In this document: one piece after another, positions 1 to 6,615 of the stretch | Numbering within the stretch: position 1 is the stretch's first letter | Layout of the letters: each line of letters opens with the position of its first letter | Origin: Candidatus Homeothermus arabinoxylanisolvens | Lineage (GTDB): Bacteria > Bacteroidota > Bacteroidia > Bacteroidales > Muribaculaceae | Reading direction: 5' to 3' | Assembly (NCBI GenBank): GCA_001689405.1 | Contig: LUJO01000037.1 | Location: 1-7,784, forward strand | DNA: 7,784 bases | Notes under the pieces: generated by a model | What the model was told of the DNA's origin: nothing | The model's input: the letters and a program-made list of their open reading frames with translations, nothing else | Database searches by the model: none | Made by a program: the position numbers and the translations under genes

Positions 1-106
1 GAATTGCACCACAAACATACTATCTACCGCAAAACAGCTGTTATTTGCAGGTCTCACTGTATCGTGGCCTTTGTTGCGTTGTGTTATGCGCTATTCTTGC
101 GTGGGT

Positions 107-138
107 AAAGAAAAAGGCCGAGTCATTGACTCAGCCTT
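107..138 (-). terminator. Rho-independent terminator of the M13 peptidase gene
   Basis: Arms at 114-125 and 127-138 are complementary along nearly their whole length, giving a stem of about 10 bp once a loop is allowed. On the minus strand the stem is followed by TTTTTCTTT. One pair (119/133) is a G-U wobble in minus-strand RNA but a C-A mismatch in plus-strand RNA, which supports the minus direction. It lies about 30 nt past the peptidase stop codon. Confidence 0.9.
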
Positions 139-165
139 TATGTAGTAACGGTAGAATATGTCGTA

Positions 166-2205
166 TTACCAGATAACCACCATCTCTTCGGCGGGACGGT
201 ACATCTTGTCGCCGGCCTTTATGCCGAATGCCTCAAAGAACGGGGCGATGTTGCGGAGAGTGACGTTGACACGGTTTTCACCGAGTGAGTGTACGTCGCC
301 GGTAGTGAGGTTGCGTATCTCCTCGTCGCGGATGTTGCCGGCCCAGATGTTGGCATAGTTCATGTAGTAAACCTGCATCGGGTCGTAACCGTCGATTTTG
401 GCCTCGGGCGAATTGATGTCGACACCCTTTTTCTTCTGCGAGTCAAGGAATGCGGTGCGTGATACACGCAGACCGCCTTGGTCGGCTATGTTCTCGCCGA
501 GTGTGTACTGGCCGTTGGCATGGAGTCCGGGCAATACTTCAACTTCGTCAAACTGCTCGATAAGTCCCTTTGTGAGCTTGGCAAACGCTTCGGCATCCTC
601 GGGAGTCCACCAGTTGACCATGTTGCCTTCGGCATCGAAGTTGCGGCCCTGATCGTCGAAGCCGTGGGTCATCTCATGACCGATGACTACGCCTATGCCG
701 CCGTAGTTCTCGGCGTCGCTGGCCTCGGGGTCAAAGAACGGTGCCTGAAGAATGGCTGCGGGGAACACGATTTCGTTGGCAAGCGGATTGTAGTATGCGT
801 TGACTGTCTGTGGAGTCATGCCCCACTCGGTGCGGTCGACCGGTTTGCCCCATTTGGCATAGGTCTCGGCCTGATGCCACATGCCTACGTTGTGCATGTT
901 TTCGTAGTATGACAGCTTGGGGTCGATGTTAAGTGTGCTATAGTCTTTCCACTTGTCGGGATAGCCGATCTTCACGGTAAATGCATTGAGCTTCTTGATG
1001 GCGTTGAGTTTGGTGTCGTCGCTCATCCATGACAGATTGATAATGTGCTTGCCAAGTGCCGTGCGCAGGTTTTCAACAAGGCCGAGCATATACTCCTTGG
1101 ATGACTCGGGGAAGTACTTCTCGACATAGAGCTGGCCCACGGCTTCGCCCATGGAACCTTCGGCGGCGCCGAGAGCGCGCTTCCAGCGGGGACGCTGCTG
1201 CTGCACTCCGCTGATGACTTTGTTGAACTCAAACGATGCGTTGGTGAAGTCGTCGCTAAGCGTCGAAGCGGCCTGTGCCACATACTTCCACAGATAGTAG
1301 TCCTTGATTTCGCGGTCGGTAAGTGAACCCATGAGGTTGTTGGCCTGAGCCACGGAGCTAAGTTCGGTCACGATGACACTGGCCGGCGACTCTATGCCCA
1401 TTGTCTCGATAAAGAAGCGGTCCCAGTTTACGTTGGGGTACATCTGCTTGAGCTGCTCAAACGAGCGCGGGTTATACATAGCCGGTATGTTGCGGCTCTG
1501 CTCGCGGGTCCATGCCGAGTCAGCGAGAGCTGTCTCGATTTTCATGACATTTTTCATGATGCGGTTGGCGTCTTTCTTGGAGTAGCCGGCATTCTGCATC
1601 TGCTTTACGATAAGCTTCTGATAAGCCTCGCGCACTTCCTTGTTGCGCTTGTCGTTCTGCAGGTAGTAGTCGCGGTCGCCGAGACCCATGCCGCCTCCGC
1701 TCACGTACATGGCATAGACTTTGCTGTTTGACAGGTCCTCCATGGGGCCTGCTCCGAAGAAGGGGCTTGCGTAGTTGCCGTGCATCCACAGGAAGAGGTC
1801 TTCCATGCCCTCGTGGGGAGTGGTCTCTATCTTTTTGAGGTCGGCTAGGATAGGCTTGGCACCCTCGGCATTACGGCGCACGGAGTCCATGGCCTGCGAG
1901 TATATGGTCCATACCTTGAAAGCCACTGTGCCGGGCTCGGGGTTGGTAGCGCCGAGGTTGAGCACGATGTTCTTGACGCGCATCTCCGACGAGTCGTTAA
2001 GGATATTGAAGTTGCCGTAACGGGCGAACTCGGGTGTCAGCGGGTGGGCGTCCTGCCATCCTTTGTTGACATGTTTGTAGAAATCGACCGATGCCGGAGT
2101 GGACTTGTCGAAATAAGCCGGATTAAGGCTCTTCAGATGCTCCTCGGCCGAAAGAGTCAGTGCGCCGGTCAGTGCCAACGCCATGAAAAGTTTAAGTGAT
2201 TTCAT
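166..2205 (-). CDS. pepO: Secreted M13-family zinc metalloendopeptidase (PepO/neprilysin-like)
   Basis: The gene encodes a 679-residue protein, the normal length for bacterial M13 (neprilysin/endothelin-converting enzyme) peptidases, which cleave oligopeptides outside the cytoplasm. The start chosen is the ATG at 2205, because it begins directly with a signal peptide (MKSLK, then a hydrophobic stretch to about residue 20); seven upstream codons would put a non-signal extension in front of it. There is no lipobox cysteine, so the product is probably periplasmic or secreted. Visible family motifs are NAYYNP (about 469-474), the zinc site HEMTH (510-514), the third zinc ligand in GENIAD (E571, D575), and the substrate/transition-state residues in HSLGENRVN (H639, R645). 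The C-terminus ends in VVIW, as is common in this family. All catalytic residues are present, so it should be active. It follows wbqC after 70 nt, probably with its own promoter. The natural substrate cannot be told from sequence. Confidence 0.95.
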   Translation of the reverse strand: MKSLKLFMALALTGALTLSAEEHLKSLNPAYFDKSTPASVDFYKHVNKGWQDAHPLTPEFARYGNFNILNDSSEMRVKNIVLNLGATNPEPGTVAFKVWTIYSQAMDSVRRNAEGAKPILADLKKIETTPHEGMEDLFLWMHGNYASPFFGAGPMEDLSNSKVYAMYVSGGGMGLGDRDYYLQNDKRNKEVREAYQKLIVKQMQNAGYSKKDANRIMKNVMKIETALADSAWTREQSRNIPAMYNPRSFEQLKQMYPNVNWDRFFIETMGIESPASVIVTELSSVAQANNLMGSLTDREIKDYYLWKYVAQAASTLSDDFTNASFEFNKVISGVQQQRPRWKRALGAAEGSMGEAVGQLYVEKYFPESSKEYMLGLVENLRTALGKHIINLSWMSDDTKLNAIKKLNAFTVKIGYPDKWKDYSTLNIDPKLSYYENMHNVGMWHQAETYAKWGKPVDRTEWGMTPQTVNAYYNPLANEIVFPAAILQAPFFDPEASDAENYGGIGVVIGHEMTHGFDDQGRNFDAEGNMVNWWTPEDAEAFAKLTKGLIEQFDEVEVLPGLHANGQYTLGENIADQGGLRVSRTAFLDSQKKKGVDINSPEAKIDGYDPMQVYYMNYANIWAGNIRDEEIRNLTTGDVHSLGENRVNVTLRNIAPFFEAFGIKAGDKMYRPAEEMVVIW

Positions 2206-2241
2206 AATGTGAATTATAATGGTCAATTTGTTTTCGCACTA

Positions 2242-2249
2242 CAAATGTA
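2242..2249 (-). promoter_or_regulatory. Candidate -7 box for the M13 peptidase gene inside a palindrome
   Basis: On the minus strand the sequence is TACATTTG, a full match to the Bacteroidetes -7 consensus TAnnTTTG, about 37 nt upstream of the peptidase ATG. No TTG/TTTG is seen at the -33 spacing, so the promoter is weak or needs an activator. The box lies within a perfect inverted repeat, CACTAC-AAAT-GTAGTG (2237-2252). There is no T-run after this repeat on the minus strand, so it is not a terminator for wbqC. Confidence 0.45.
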
Positions 2250-2275
2250 GTGAAAAATGTGTTATGTTGTTGTAT

Positions 2276-2896
2276 TTACCGGGCCATTTCACGCAGCACG
2301 AGAGGGGCTTCGGGGCCCATGTTGAAAATCAGGTCGAGCACGCTCAGTCCGGGGGTGAAGCCGAAACGCGAGGCCCATATCTGATAGTAGGGTATGTCTT
2401 TTACCGGAGCGGCACAGGCGCCGGCTGGGGCAACAGCTTCCGTGCGGTCGCCGCAACCTATGCCGAGCGCCCGGCGGCAGAAGCGGTCTATGGCGGCGTC
2501 AAGGTCGACAAGCAGCTCTATGTCGCCCGAATAGGCCGGCTGCAGGTCGTCGGCGTAGTACTCGAAGTAGGGTGTGCGTCCGTAGGCCGAACATATGGCA
2601 CCCCAATGTACATGCCACCAGTCGCCGTGGGTCGACACCCTGACATCGGACAACCGTGTGCTGCGCCACACCTGAGGCTTCTCGAGAGGCACGGTAAGAC
2701 GCTGCACTCCGTTGGGCCCTTCGATGACACACCTGTGGCATTCCTTGTCGCGCTTGTTGAAGCGGCGCGTCACATCGATCGTCACCGCGCCGTACCGGGC
2801 CTTGTCGGCATAATAACGTACGCTGCCGCAGTATGCCGGCGGCAACGTGACGGCAAGTTCGGGATATATGACGAGCGGACTATGCTTCATAGTCAT
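2276..2896 (-). CDS. wbqC: WbqC-like family protein
   Basis: This 206-residue soluble protein belongs to the WbqC-like family, named after a protein of O-antigen clusters; its biochemical activity is not established. The family signatures visible are a basic N-terminal stretch (RRFNKRDKECHR) followed by NGVQRLTVPL (about 62-71), the WWHVHWGAICSAYGRTPYFEYY block (about 93-114, usually involved in the fold core), and the C-terminal FGFTPGLSVLDLIFNMGPE block (about 178-196). The ATG at 2896 is chosen because it overlaps the lepB stop in ATGA, indicating translational coupling; an ATG two codons later (2890) is an alternative. It is the third gene of dapB-lepB-wbqC, an order I recall from other Bacteroidales. 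It has no signal peptide or membrane segment. Confidence 0.9.
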   Translation of the reverse strand: MTMKHSPLVIYPELAVTLPPAYCGSVRYYADKARYGAVTIDVTRRFNKRDKECHRCVIEGPNGVQRLTVPLEKPQVWRSTRLSDVRVSTHGDWWHVHWGAICSAYGRTPYFEYYADDLQPAYSGDIELLVDLDAAIDRFCRRALGIGCGDRTEAVAPAGACAAPVKDIPYYQIWASRFGFTPGLSVLDLIFNMGPEAPLVLREMAR

Positions 2897-4347
2897 TTAT
2901 CGGGATTGGCCGACTTGAGCACGCGCTCCCAGCGTACGCCTCCGTTAAAGAGGCTCTTGTCCTTGTCAAACGATACAAGCACCCTCCACGGTTTGCCTAC
3001 TATATGGTCCTCGGGCACGAAGCCCCAGTAGCGCGAGTCGGCGGAGTTGTCGCGGTTGTCGCCCATCATGAAGTAGTAGTCCATCGCGAAGGTGTAGGTC
3101 TTTGCCGGCTTTCCGTCTATATACACAGTGCCGTCCTTTATGTATGCGTCATAGTGGCCTTCGTAGTTGCGTATGCAGCGGTTGTATATCTTCCACGTAT
3201 AGTCGTCGAGTTTTATGCTCTTGCCTTTCTGCGGTATCCACAACTCGCCGTAGTCGGCACGTGTCCAGCTGTCAGACACACCGGCGGGGAAGAGCGGAGT
3301 CTGTTCGGTGGCGGGCACTTTCATTATGCGGGCCGTGCGCGGGTTGGCTTTGAGCTTCTCGATCATGGCCGGAGTGAGGGGCGACACATAGATAGCCGGT
3401 ACGGAACCGTCGTCATTGACCATGAAGCCGTTCATGGCCACATTGCGCAGCTCGCCGGGAGCCACGGGCACTGTGTTGCGGTCGTCGGCGCTTATGCCAA
3501 GCTCCTCCCAGTCATGCTCAGACATGCCGCCGTCGCGCATCTGGAAGAAGTAGTTGAACTGGACATTCTCGGGCTGTGCCATGGGTTTGCCGTCGATGTA
3601 TATGACGTCGTCCACTATTTTTATGCGCTCGCCCGGAAGCCCTATGGCACGCTTGACATAGTTCTCGCGGCGGTCGACCGGACGGTATATGACATCGCCG
3701 AACTGCTCCTTGTTGTTGTGTACGGCGAAGCGCCCGAGCATCGACACGAGCGTGTAGTAGTCGGGGTTGGTCACTTTGGTCGTCACCGTATCGCCGGCCG
3801 GAAAGTTGAATACCACTATATCGCCGCGCTCCACATTGCCGAGGCCTTTCAGGCGGCGGTACTTCCATTTCGGCCACTCGGTGTAGCTCTTGGTGTTGAT
3901 TACCGGCAGCGTGTTCTGCACGAGCGGGAAGTGTATGGGGGTCATGGGCACACGCGGACCGTAAGCCGTCTTGTTGACCCACAGATAGTCGCCCACGAGA
4001 AGCGTCTTTTCGAGCGATGACGACGGTATCTGATAGTTCTGTCCTATGAATGTGAACACGAAGTATACAAGTATGAGCGCGTACACGATGGCGTCGACCC
4101 AGCTCATCACGCTCTTCACAACTTTATTTTCGCTTTTTTTCCACCATGTGAAGGGTATGTATCCGGTGATGTAGATGTCAAAGAGGAGCAGCAGGAATAT
4201 GAGTACCCACCAGCTGCCGAGCCAAGCCACCCATGCGGTGAATATGGCGGCCACAACGGCAAAACGTATCCAACGTGTGGTCTTGACCGCTTTTACGCGG
4301 CGCTTGAAGTCATCGCCGAAAGAGCGGCTGTTATTGTCGTTTGTCAT
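2893..4347 (-). CDS. lepB: Signal peptidase I, long Bacteroidetes form
   Basis: This 484-residue membrane peptidase removes signal peptides from exported pre-proteins on the outer face of the inner membrane. The N-terminus carries two closely spaced hydrophobic segments (about 27-43 and 46-66) and a third at about 84-104, just before the catalytic region. The serine box IPSSSLEKTL places the nucleophile at S111. The general-base lysine is K232 in NYVKRAIGLPGE, and the conserved GDNRDNSADSRYWGFVP block lies at about 429-445. All S26A catalytic residues are intact. The protein is much longer than E. coli LepB (324 residues), mainly because about 190 residues separate GLPGE from GDNRDNS, and a further insertion (about 130-200) separates the serine and lysine boxes. 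It starts 5 nt after the dapB stop and overlaps wbqC by 4 nt, so the three are one operon. The envelope genes nearby encode substrates of such an enzyme, but no specific link is implied. Confidence 0.96.
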   Translation of the reverse strand: MTNDNNSRSFGDDFKRRVKAVKTTRWIRFAVVAAIFTAWVAWLGSWWVLIFLLLLFDIYITGYIPFTWWKKSENKVVKSVMSWVDAIVYALILVYFVFTFIGQNYQIPSSSLEKTLLVGDYLWVNKTAYGPRVPMTPIHFPLVQNTLPVINTKSYTEWPKWKYRRLKGLGNVERGDIVVFNFPAGDTVTTKVTNPDYYTLVSMLGRFAVHNNKEQFGDVIYRPVDRRENYVKRAIGLPGERIKIVDDVIYIDGKPMAQPENVQFNYFFQMRDGGMSEHDWEELGISADDRNTVPVAPGELRNVAMNGFMVNDDGSVPAIYVSPLTPAMIEKLKANPRTARIMKVPATEQTPLFPAGVSDSWTRADYGELWIPQKGKSIKLDDYTWKIYNRCIRNYEGHYDAYIKDGTVYIDGKPAKTYTFAMDYYFMMGDNRDNSADSRYWGFVPEDHIVGKPWRVLVSFDKDKSLFNGGVRWERVLKSANPDK

Positions 4348-4352
4348 AATTC

Positions 4353-5105
4353 TTATTTGATAATGTCAAGCAGTTGCGGACGGCCTATCATCGAGTGCAT
4401 CATCTCGTCCATGGTGAGGAAGCCCTTTTTCCCTACGGTCCATTCGGCGGCAATGACCGCTCCGAGAGCGAATCCTTCGCGCGACTTGGCTTCGTGCATT
4501 ATTGTCACGGTGTCGACCGGGCTGTCCCACGATACGATGTGTGTGCCCGGCACCTCGCCGATGCGCTCGTGGTCTATGACTATGTTGCCGGTGCCGTCAG
4601 CATGGTTTTCGGTCCATCCCTTGACCGCCTTGTCGCACGCCATTATACCCTCGGCAAGTGTGATGGCCGTGCCGCTGGGGTGGTCGAGTTTGTGTATGTG
4701 GTGTATCTCCTTCATAGCGGGGTGATACTGGGGGAAACCCTCCATCAGCGATGCGAGGTAACGGTTGACGGCAAAAAACAGGTTTACTCCGAGAGAGAAG
4801 TTGGAGGTCCAGAAAAATGTAGCCTTACCTTCGTCGCAAAGGGCTTTTATCTCGGGCATGGCGTCGAGCCATCCGGTGCTGCCCGACACCACAGGCACTC
4901 CTGCGGCAAACGCCCGCTTGTAGTTGGTTACAGCGGTGGATGGAGTGGTGAACTCTATGGCTACATCGGCCGAAGCAAACTCTGCCGAGTCAAATTCGTC
5001 CTGATTGTTTACGTCTATACGACTTACTATCTCATGGCCGCGGCTCAACGCTATCTTCTCGATGGCTTTGCCCATCTTGCCGTAGCCTATCAATGCTATT
5101 TTCAT
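4353..5105 (-). CDS. dapB: 4-hydroxy-tetrahydrodipicolinate reductase (DapB)
   Basis: DapB reduces 4-hydroxy-tetrahydrodipicolinate with NAD(P)H in the diaminopimelate/lysine pathway, which supplies peptidoglycan cross-links. The 250-residue length is typical. The start is the ATG at 5105, since MKIALIGYGKMG puts the Rossmann glycine motif (residues 7-12) right at the N-terminus as in the family; the open frame extends 13 codons further upstream but into the promoter. Other motifs are EFTTPST (about 51-57, cofactor pocket), SGSTGW (about 74-79), SNFSLGVNLF (about 101-110) and the catalytic/substrate segment EIHHIHKLDHPSGTA (about 133-147, with the histidine pair, the lysine and PSGTA). It is the first gene of the dapB-lepB-wbqC operon and is transcribed divergently from the RNA candidate at 5321. 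Confidence 0.96.
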   Translation of the reverse strand: MKIALIGYGKMGKAIEKIALSRGHEIVSRIDVNNQDEFDSAEFASADVAIEFTTPSTAVTNYKRAFAAGVPVVSGSTGWLDAMPEIKALCDEGKATFFWTSNFSLGVNLFFAVNRYLASLMEGFPQYHPAMKEIHHIHKLDHPSGTAITLAEGIMACDKAVKGWTENHADGTGNIVIDHERIGEVPGTHIVSWDSPVDTVTIMHEAKSREGFALGAVIAAEWTVGKKGFLTMDEMMHSMIGRPQLLDIIK

Positions 5106-5123
5106 ATTTACCAATATTTTGCA

Positions 5124-5131
5124 CAAAATTA
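5124..5131 (-). promoter_or_regulatory. Promoter -7 box of the dapB-lepB-wbqC operon
   Basis: On the minus strand the sequence is TAATTTTG, matching the Bacteroidetes consensus TAnnTTTG, 18 nt ahead of the dapB ATG, which implies a very short leader. At the expected -33 position there is only TTTCG, an imperfect TTTG. It is the best candidate for the operon promoter. Confidence 0.6.
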
Positions 5132-5288
5132 CGCATTTCTTCACTTATCGCGAAATAAAACTTTAAAAACGGTAGTATACATTGCGGTGCGGTGCCGCTA
5201 CAATCGGCTAAACGGCAATTTTATATCGAGTTACGTAGTTGTCGTGGTATGATGTCCTTGTTAACTGATGTTAAAATTGGGGGGGGTA

Positions 5289-5319
5289 TTGTCAAAGCGG
5301 AGAGGCGAATATAACTTTG
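5289..5319 (+). promoter_or_regulatory. Bacteroidetes-type promoter of the structured RNA
   Basis: TTG at 5289-5291, 20 nt, then TAACTTTG at 5312-5319 followed by C. This is a good match to the -33/-7 consensus used by the Bacteroidetes primary sigma factor and the best promoter in the window. Transcription should start a few bases after 5319. An uninterrupted run of eight G (5279-5286) sits directly upstream of the -33 element. Confidence 0.7.
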
Positions 5320-5320
5320 C

Positions 5321-5601
5321 GGTGCAAATCGGAAGCCGCACAGCTTCCGAAAAGGAGATTACACTACCTCGGCAATTCGGCCTTTCACGGCTGAAAGTAG
5401 TGGGACGGCTCTTCTCCTTAAACAGTTATTACATATCCTGCGTCCCGTCTGGCAGAATCTTGGTACTAACCCGCATGTATCACGTTTTGAGTTACATGCA
5501 GAAAGAAGACAGATTCTATGCGTATGACGGTTGACAAAATACCGACAGACTTAAATTCAATTATCCGTTTCAGGCACCGCGGCAGCGGGGTCCGACTTTT
5601 T
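5321..5601 (+). ncRNA. Putative structured non-coding RNA or long regulated leader, family not recognised
   Basis: About 280 nt bounded by a consensus promoter and a terminator contain many perfect helices. The closing helix is 5319-5325 with 5574-5580 (7 bp plus two G-U pairs; the first bases may precede the transcript start). Hairpin A is 5329-5336/5343-5350 (8 bp, 6-nt loop). Domain B nests 5352-5358/5413-5419 (7 bp), 5362-5367/5397-5402 (6 bp) and 5383-5387/5392-5396 (5 bp, CGGC loop). Domain C nests 5447-5451/5546-5550 (5 bp), 5454-5460/5511-5517 (7 bp) and 5473-5479/5493-5499 (7 bp), plus a 4-bp hairpin at 5528-5531/5541-5544. GGGACG (5402-5407) and CGTCCC (5441-5446) could form a pseudoknot. 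It lacks the hallmark sequences of tmRNA, RNase P RNA and SRP RNA. The known Bacteroidales-1 RNA family has the same general outline (Bacteroidetes promoter, terminator), but I cannot establish membership. An 88-codon open frame crosses the region; it begins upstream of the promoter and looks incidental. Confidence 0.6.
5573..5601 (+). terminator. Terminator at the 3' end of the structured RNA
   Basis: CCGC (5577-5580), loop GGCA, GCGG (5585-5588), which can be extended imperfectly by GG/CC (5573-5574/5592-5593), is followed within a few bases by TTTTT (5597-5601). The stem is G/C-rich but not perfect. Its left arm overlaps the 3' strand of the RNA's closing helix, so the two cannot form together. 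Confidence 0.55.
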
Positions 5602-5674
5602 ATGTGCAATTATTTAATGGGCTCAGCCCGCTTTGTAGATCAATTATTGTAACATCACAAAAACATTTAACAAG

Positions 5675-6520
5675 ATGAAGAAATGTATTTTTCTTGCGTT
5701 GTCCCTTATGTTGGGATGTTCGTTAGTAACAATGACCTCGTGTAGCAGTGACGATGACGGCGAGGGTGGCGGCAACAACGGCCCCGGCTCGGTCGAGGCG
5801 GTCAATCCGGCCAAAGTGTTTCCACAGGGTCTGCCTGCAAGGGTAGGTGGAGAGGCTGTGACTACCGACGCTGAAGGTCGTGTCACGGCTATAGGTTCCG
5901 ACGTCCGGTTTATCTACAATTCTGCCGAGGCCGGACGTGCGCAGTCGAGCTACGATATGGTCATGAAGGTTAGATATGATGGTGACCCGTACACCATAAA
6001 CATATCGCTGAACGCCGACGGTTTTGTAAGATATGCCTGCTCAAGAGACAACGAATGGACCATCAGCTACAACAGCGAAGGCCGTATAAGCTCAATCTAT
6101 CACAAACCTCTTGATGATGACGGCATAAGTGCCGACTACTCTGTCAGCTATAAGAACGGCAATCCGGTGGCTATGACGGCCAAAGGCGGCGGTCATAAAA
6201 GCACTGCCAAAATAACTTATACCGACGGTTCTCATTCTTCAGGCATAGCAAACAAGGGTTATTATATAATGTGGTATGACGGTTACGGAGGTTTTGACTT
6301 TGAGGAACTTCAGAAAGCATACTACGCCGGACTGCTTGGCAAAGGCCCCGAGCTCCTTCCCTTGAAATTGGAACAGGAATTAGGGTCTTATAGAAGCACG
6401 GAGGAGTATGACTGGACTCTTGACAGCAACGGCTATCCGGCATCTGTTTTCTGTAGCTACGAAGACTACGATGACGGTGAGCTTGAAGAGGGTAGCTGGA
6501 CCGACTATTTCAGCTGGTAG
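5675..6520 (+). CDS. Probable surface-exposed lipoprotein, DUF4595-like
   Basis: The product is a 281-residue protein with a lipoprotein signal peptide: MKK, a hydrophobic core to about residue 20, and MTSC with the lipidated cysteine most likely C23 (C15 in MLGC is a weaker alternative). The residues after C23 are SSDDDGE, matching the acidic lipoprotein export signal that sends Bacteroidetes lipoproteins to the outer face of the outer membrane, and then a glycine/asparagine-rich linker to about residue 38. The rest looks like beta-rich repeats with YxxxGRI-type motifs (ISYNSEGRISSIY, about 129-141; a later DWTLDSNGYPASV near 259), resembling the DUF4595 lipoproteins of gut Bacteroidales. 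That family assignment is by general resemblance only, and its function is unknown. I see no canonical -7 box in the 73 nt between the upstream terminator and the ATG, so the gene may depend on read-through from the RNA promoter. No terminator separates it from the next gene 95 nt downstream. Confidence 0.8.
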   Translation: MKKCIFLALSLMLGCSLVTMTSCSSDDDGEGGGNNGPGSVEAVNPAKVFPQGLPARVGGEAVTTDAEGRVTAIGSDVRFIYNSAEAGRAQSSYDMVMKVRYDGDPYTINISLNADGFVRYACSRDNEWTISYNSEGRISSIYHKPLDDDGISADYSVSYKNGNPVAMTAKGGGHKSTAKITYTDGSHSSGIANKGYYIMWYDGYGGFDFEELQKAYYAGLLGKGPELLPLKLEQELGSYRSTEEYDWTLDSNGYPASVFCSYEDYDDGELEEGSWTDYFSW

Positions 6521-6615
6521 AGTATAAGAGGATGTTTATTTTCAAGTGTACCCCGTTTAAATCAAAACATAGATTCAAATAATATATATTAACAACCAAT
6601 CAAAATTTCAAGATT

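Noticed and set aside
29..48. Imperfect palindrome around AACAGCTGTT (33-42)
   Set aside because: The perfect core is only 10 bp, with no promoter or gene next to it that would give it a role.
1..108. Open frame on the plus strand from the window edge to TAA at 106-108, 35 codons with a hydrophobic stretch near its end
   Set aside because: It is short, has no start in the window and no recognisable family. It could be the tail of an upstream gene but could equally be chance.
2219..3031. Plus-strand open frame of 270 codons antisense to wbqC and the lepB end
   Set aside because: No domain is seen, and wbqC on the other strand has clear family blocks.
3004..4020. Long plus-strand open frame of 338 codons antisense to lepB
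   Set aside because: It is a shadow of lepB; the minus frame carries all catalytic motifs, whereas the plus frame is low in complexity (H, V, A, Y rich) and has no domain.
4374..5252. Long plus-strand open frame of 292 codons antisense to dapB
   Set aside because: It is a shadow of dapB, which has complete family motifs on the minus strand.
5268..5534. 88-codon plus-strand open frame across the structured RNA
   Set aside because: Its ATG lies upstream of the predicted transcription start, the peptide resembles no family I know, and the base pairing explains the region better.
5619..5629. GGGC-TCA-GCCC hairpin between the RNA terminator and the lipoprotein gene
   Set aside because: It is only 4 bp with a 3-nt loop and no T-run; too weak to call a terminator or regulatory element alone.
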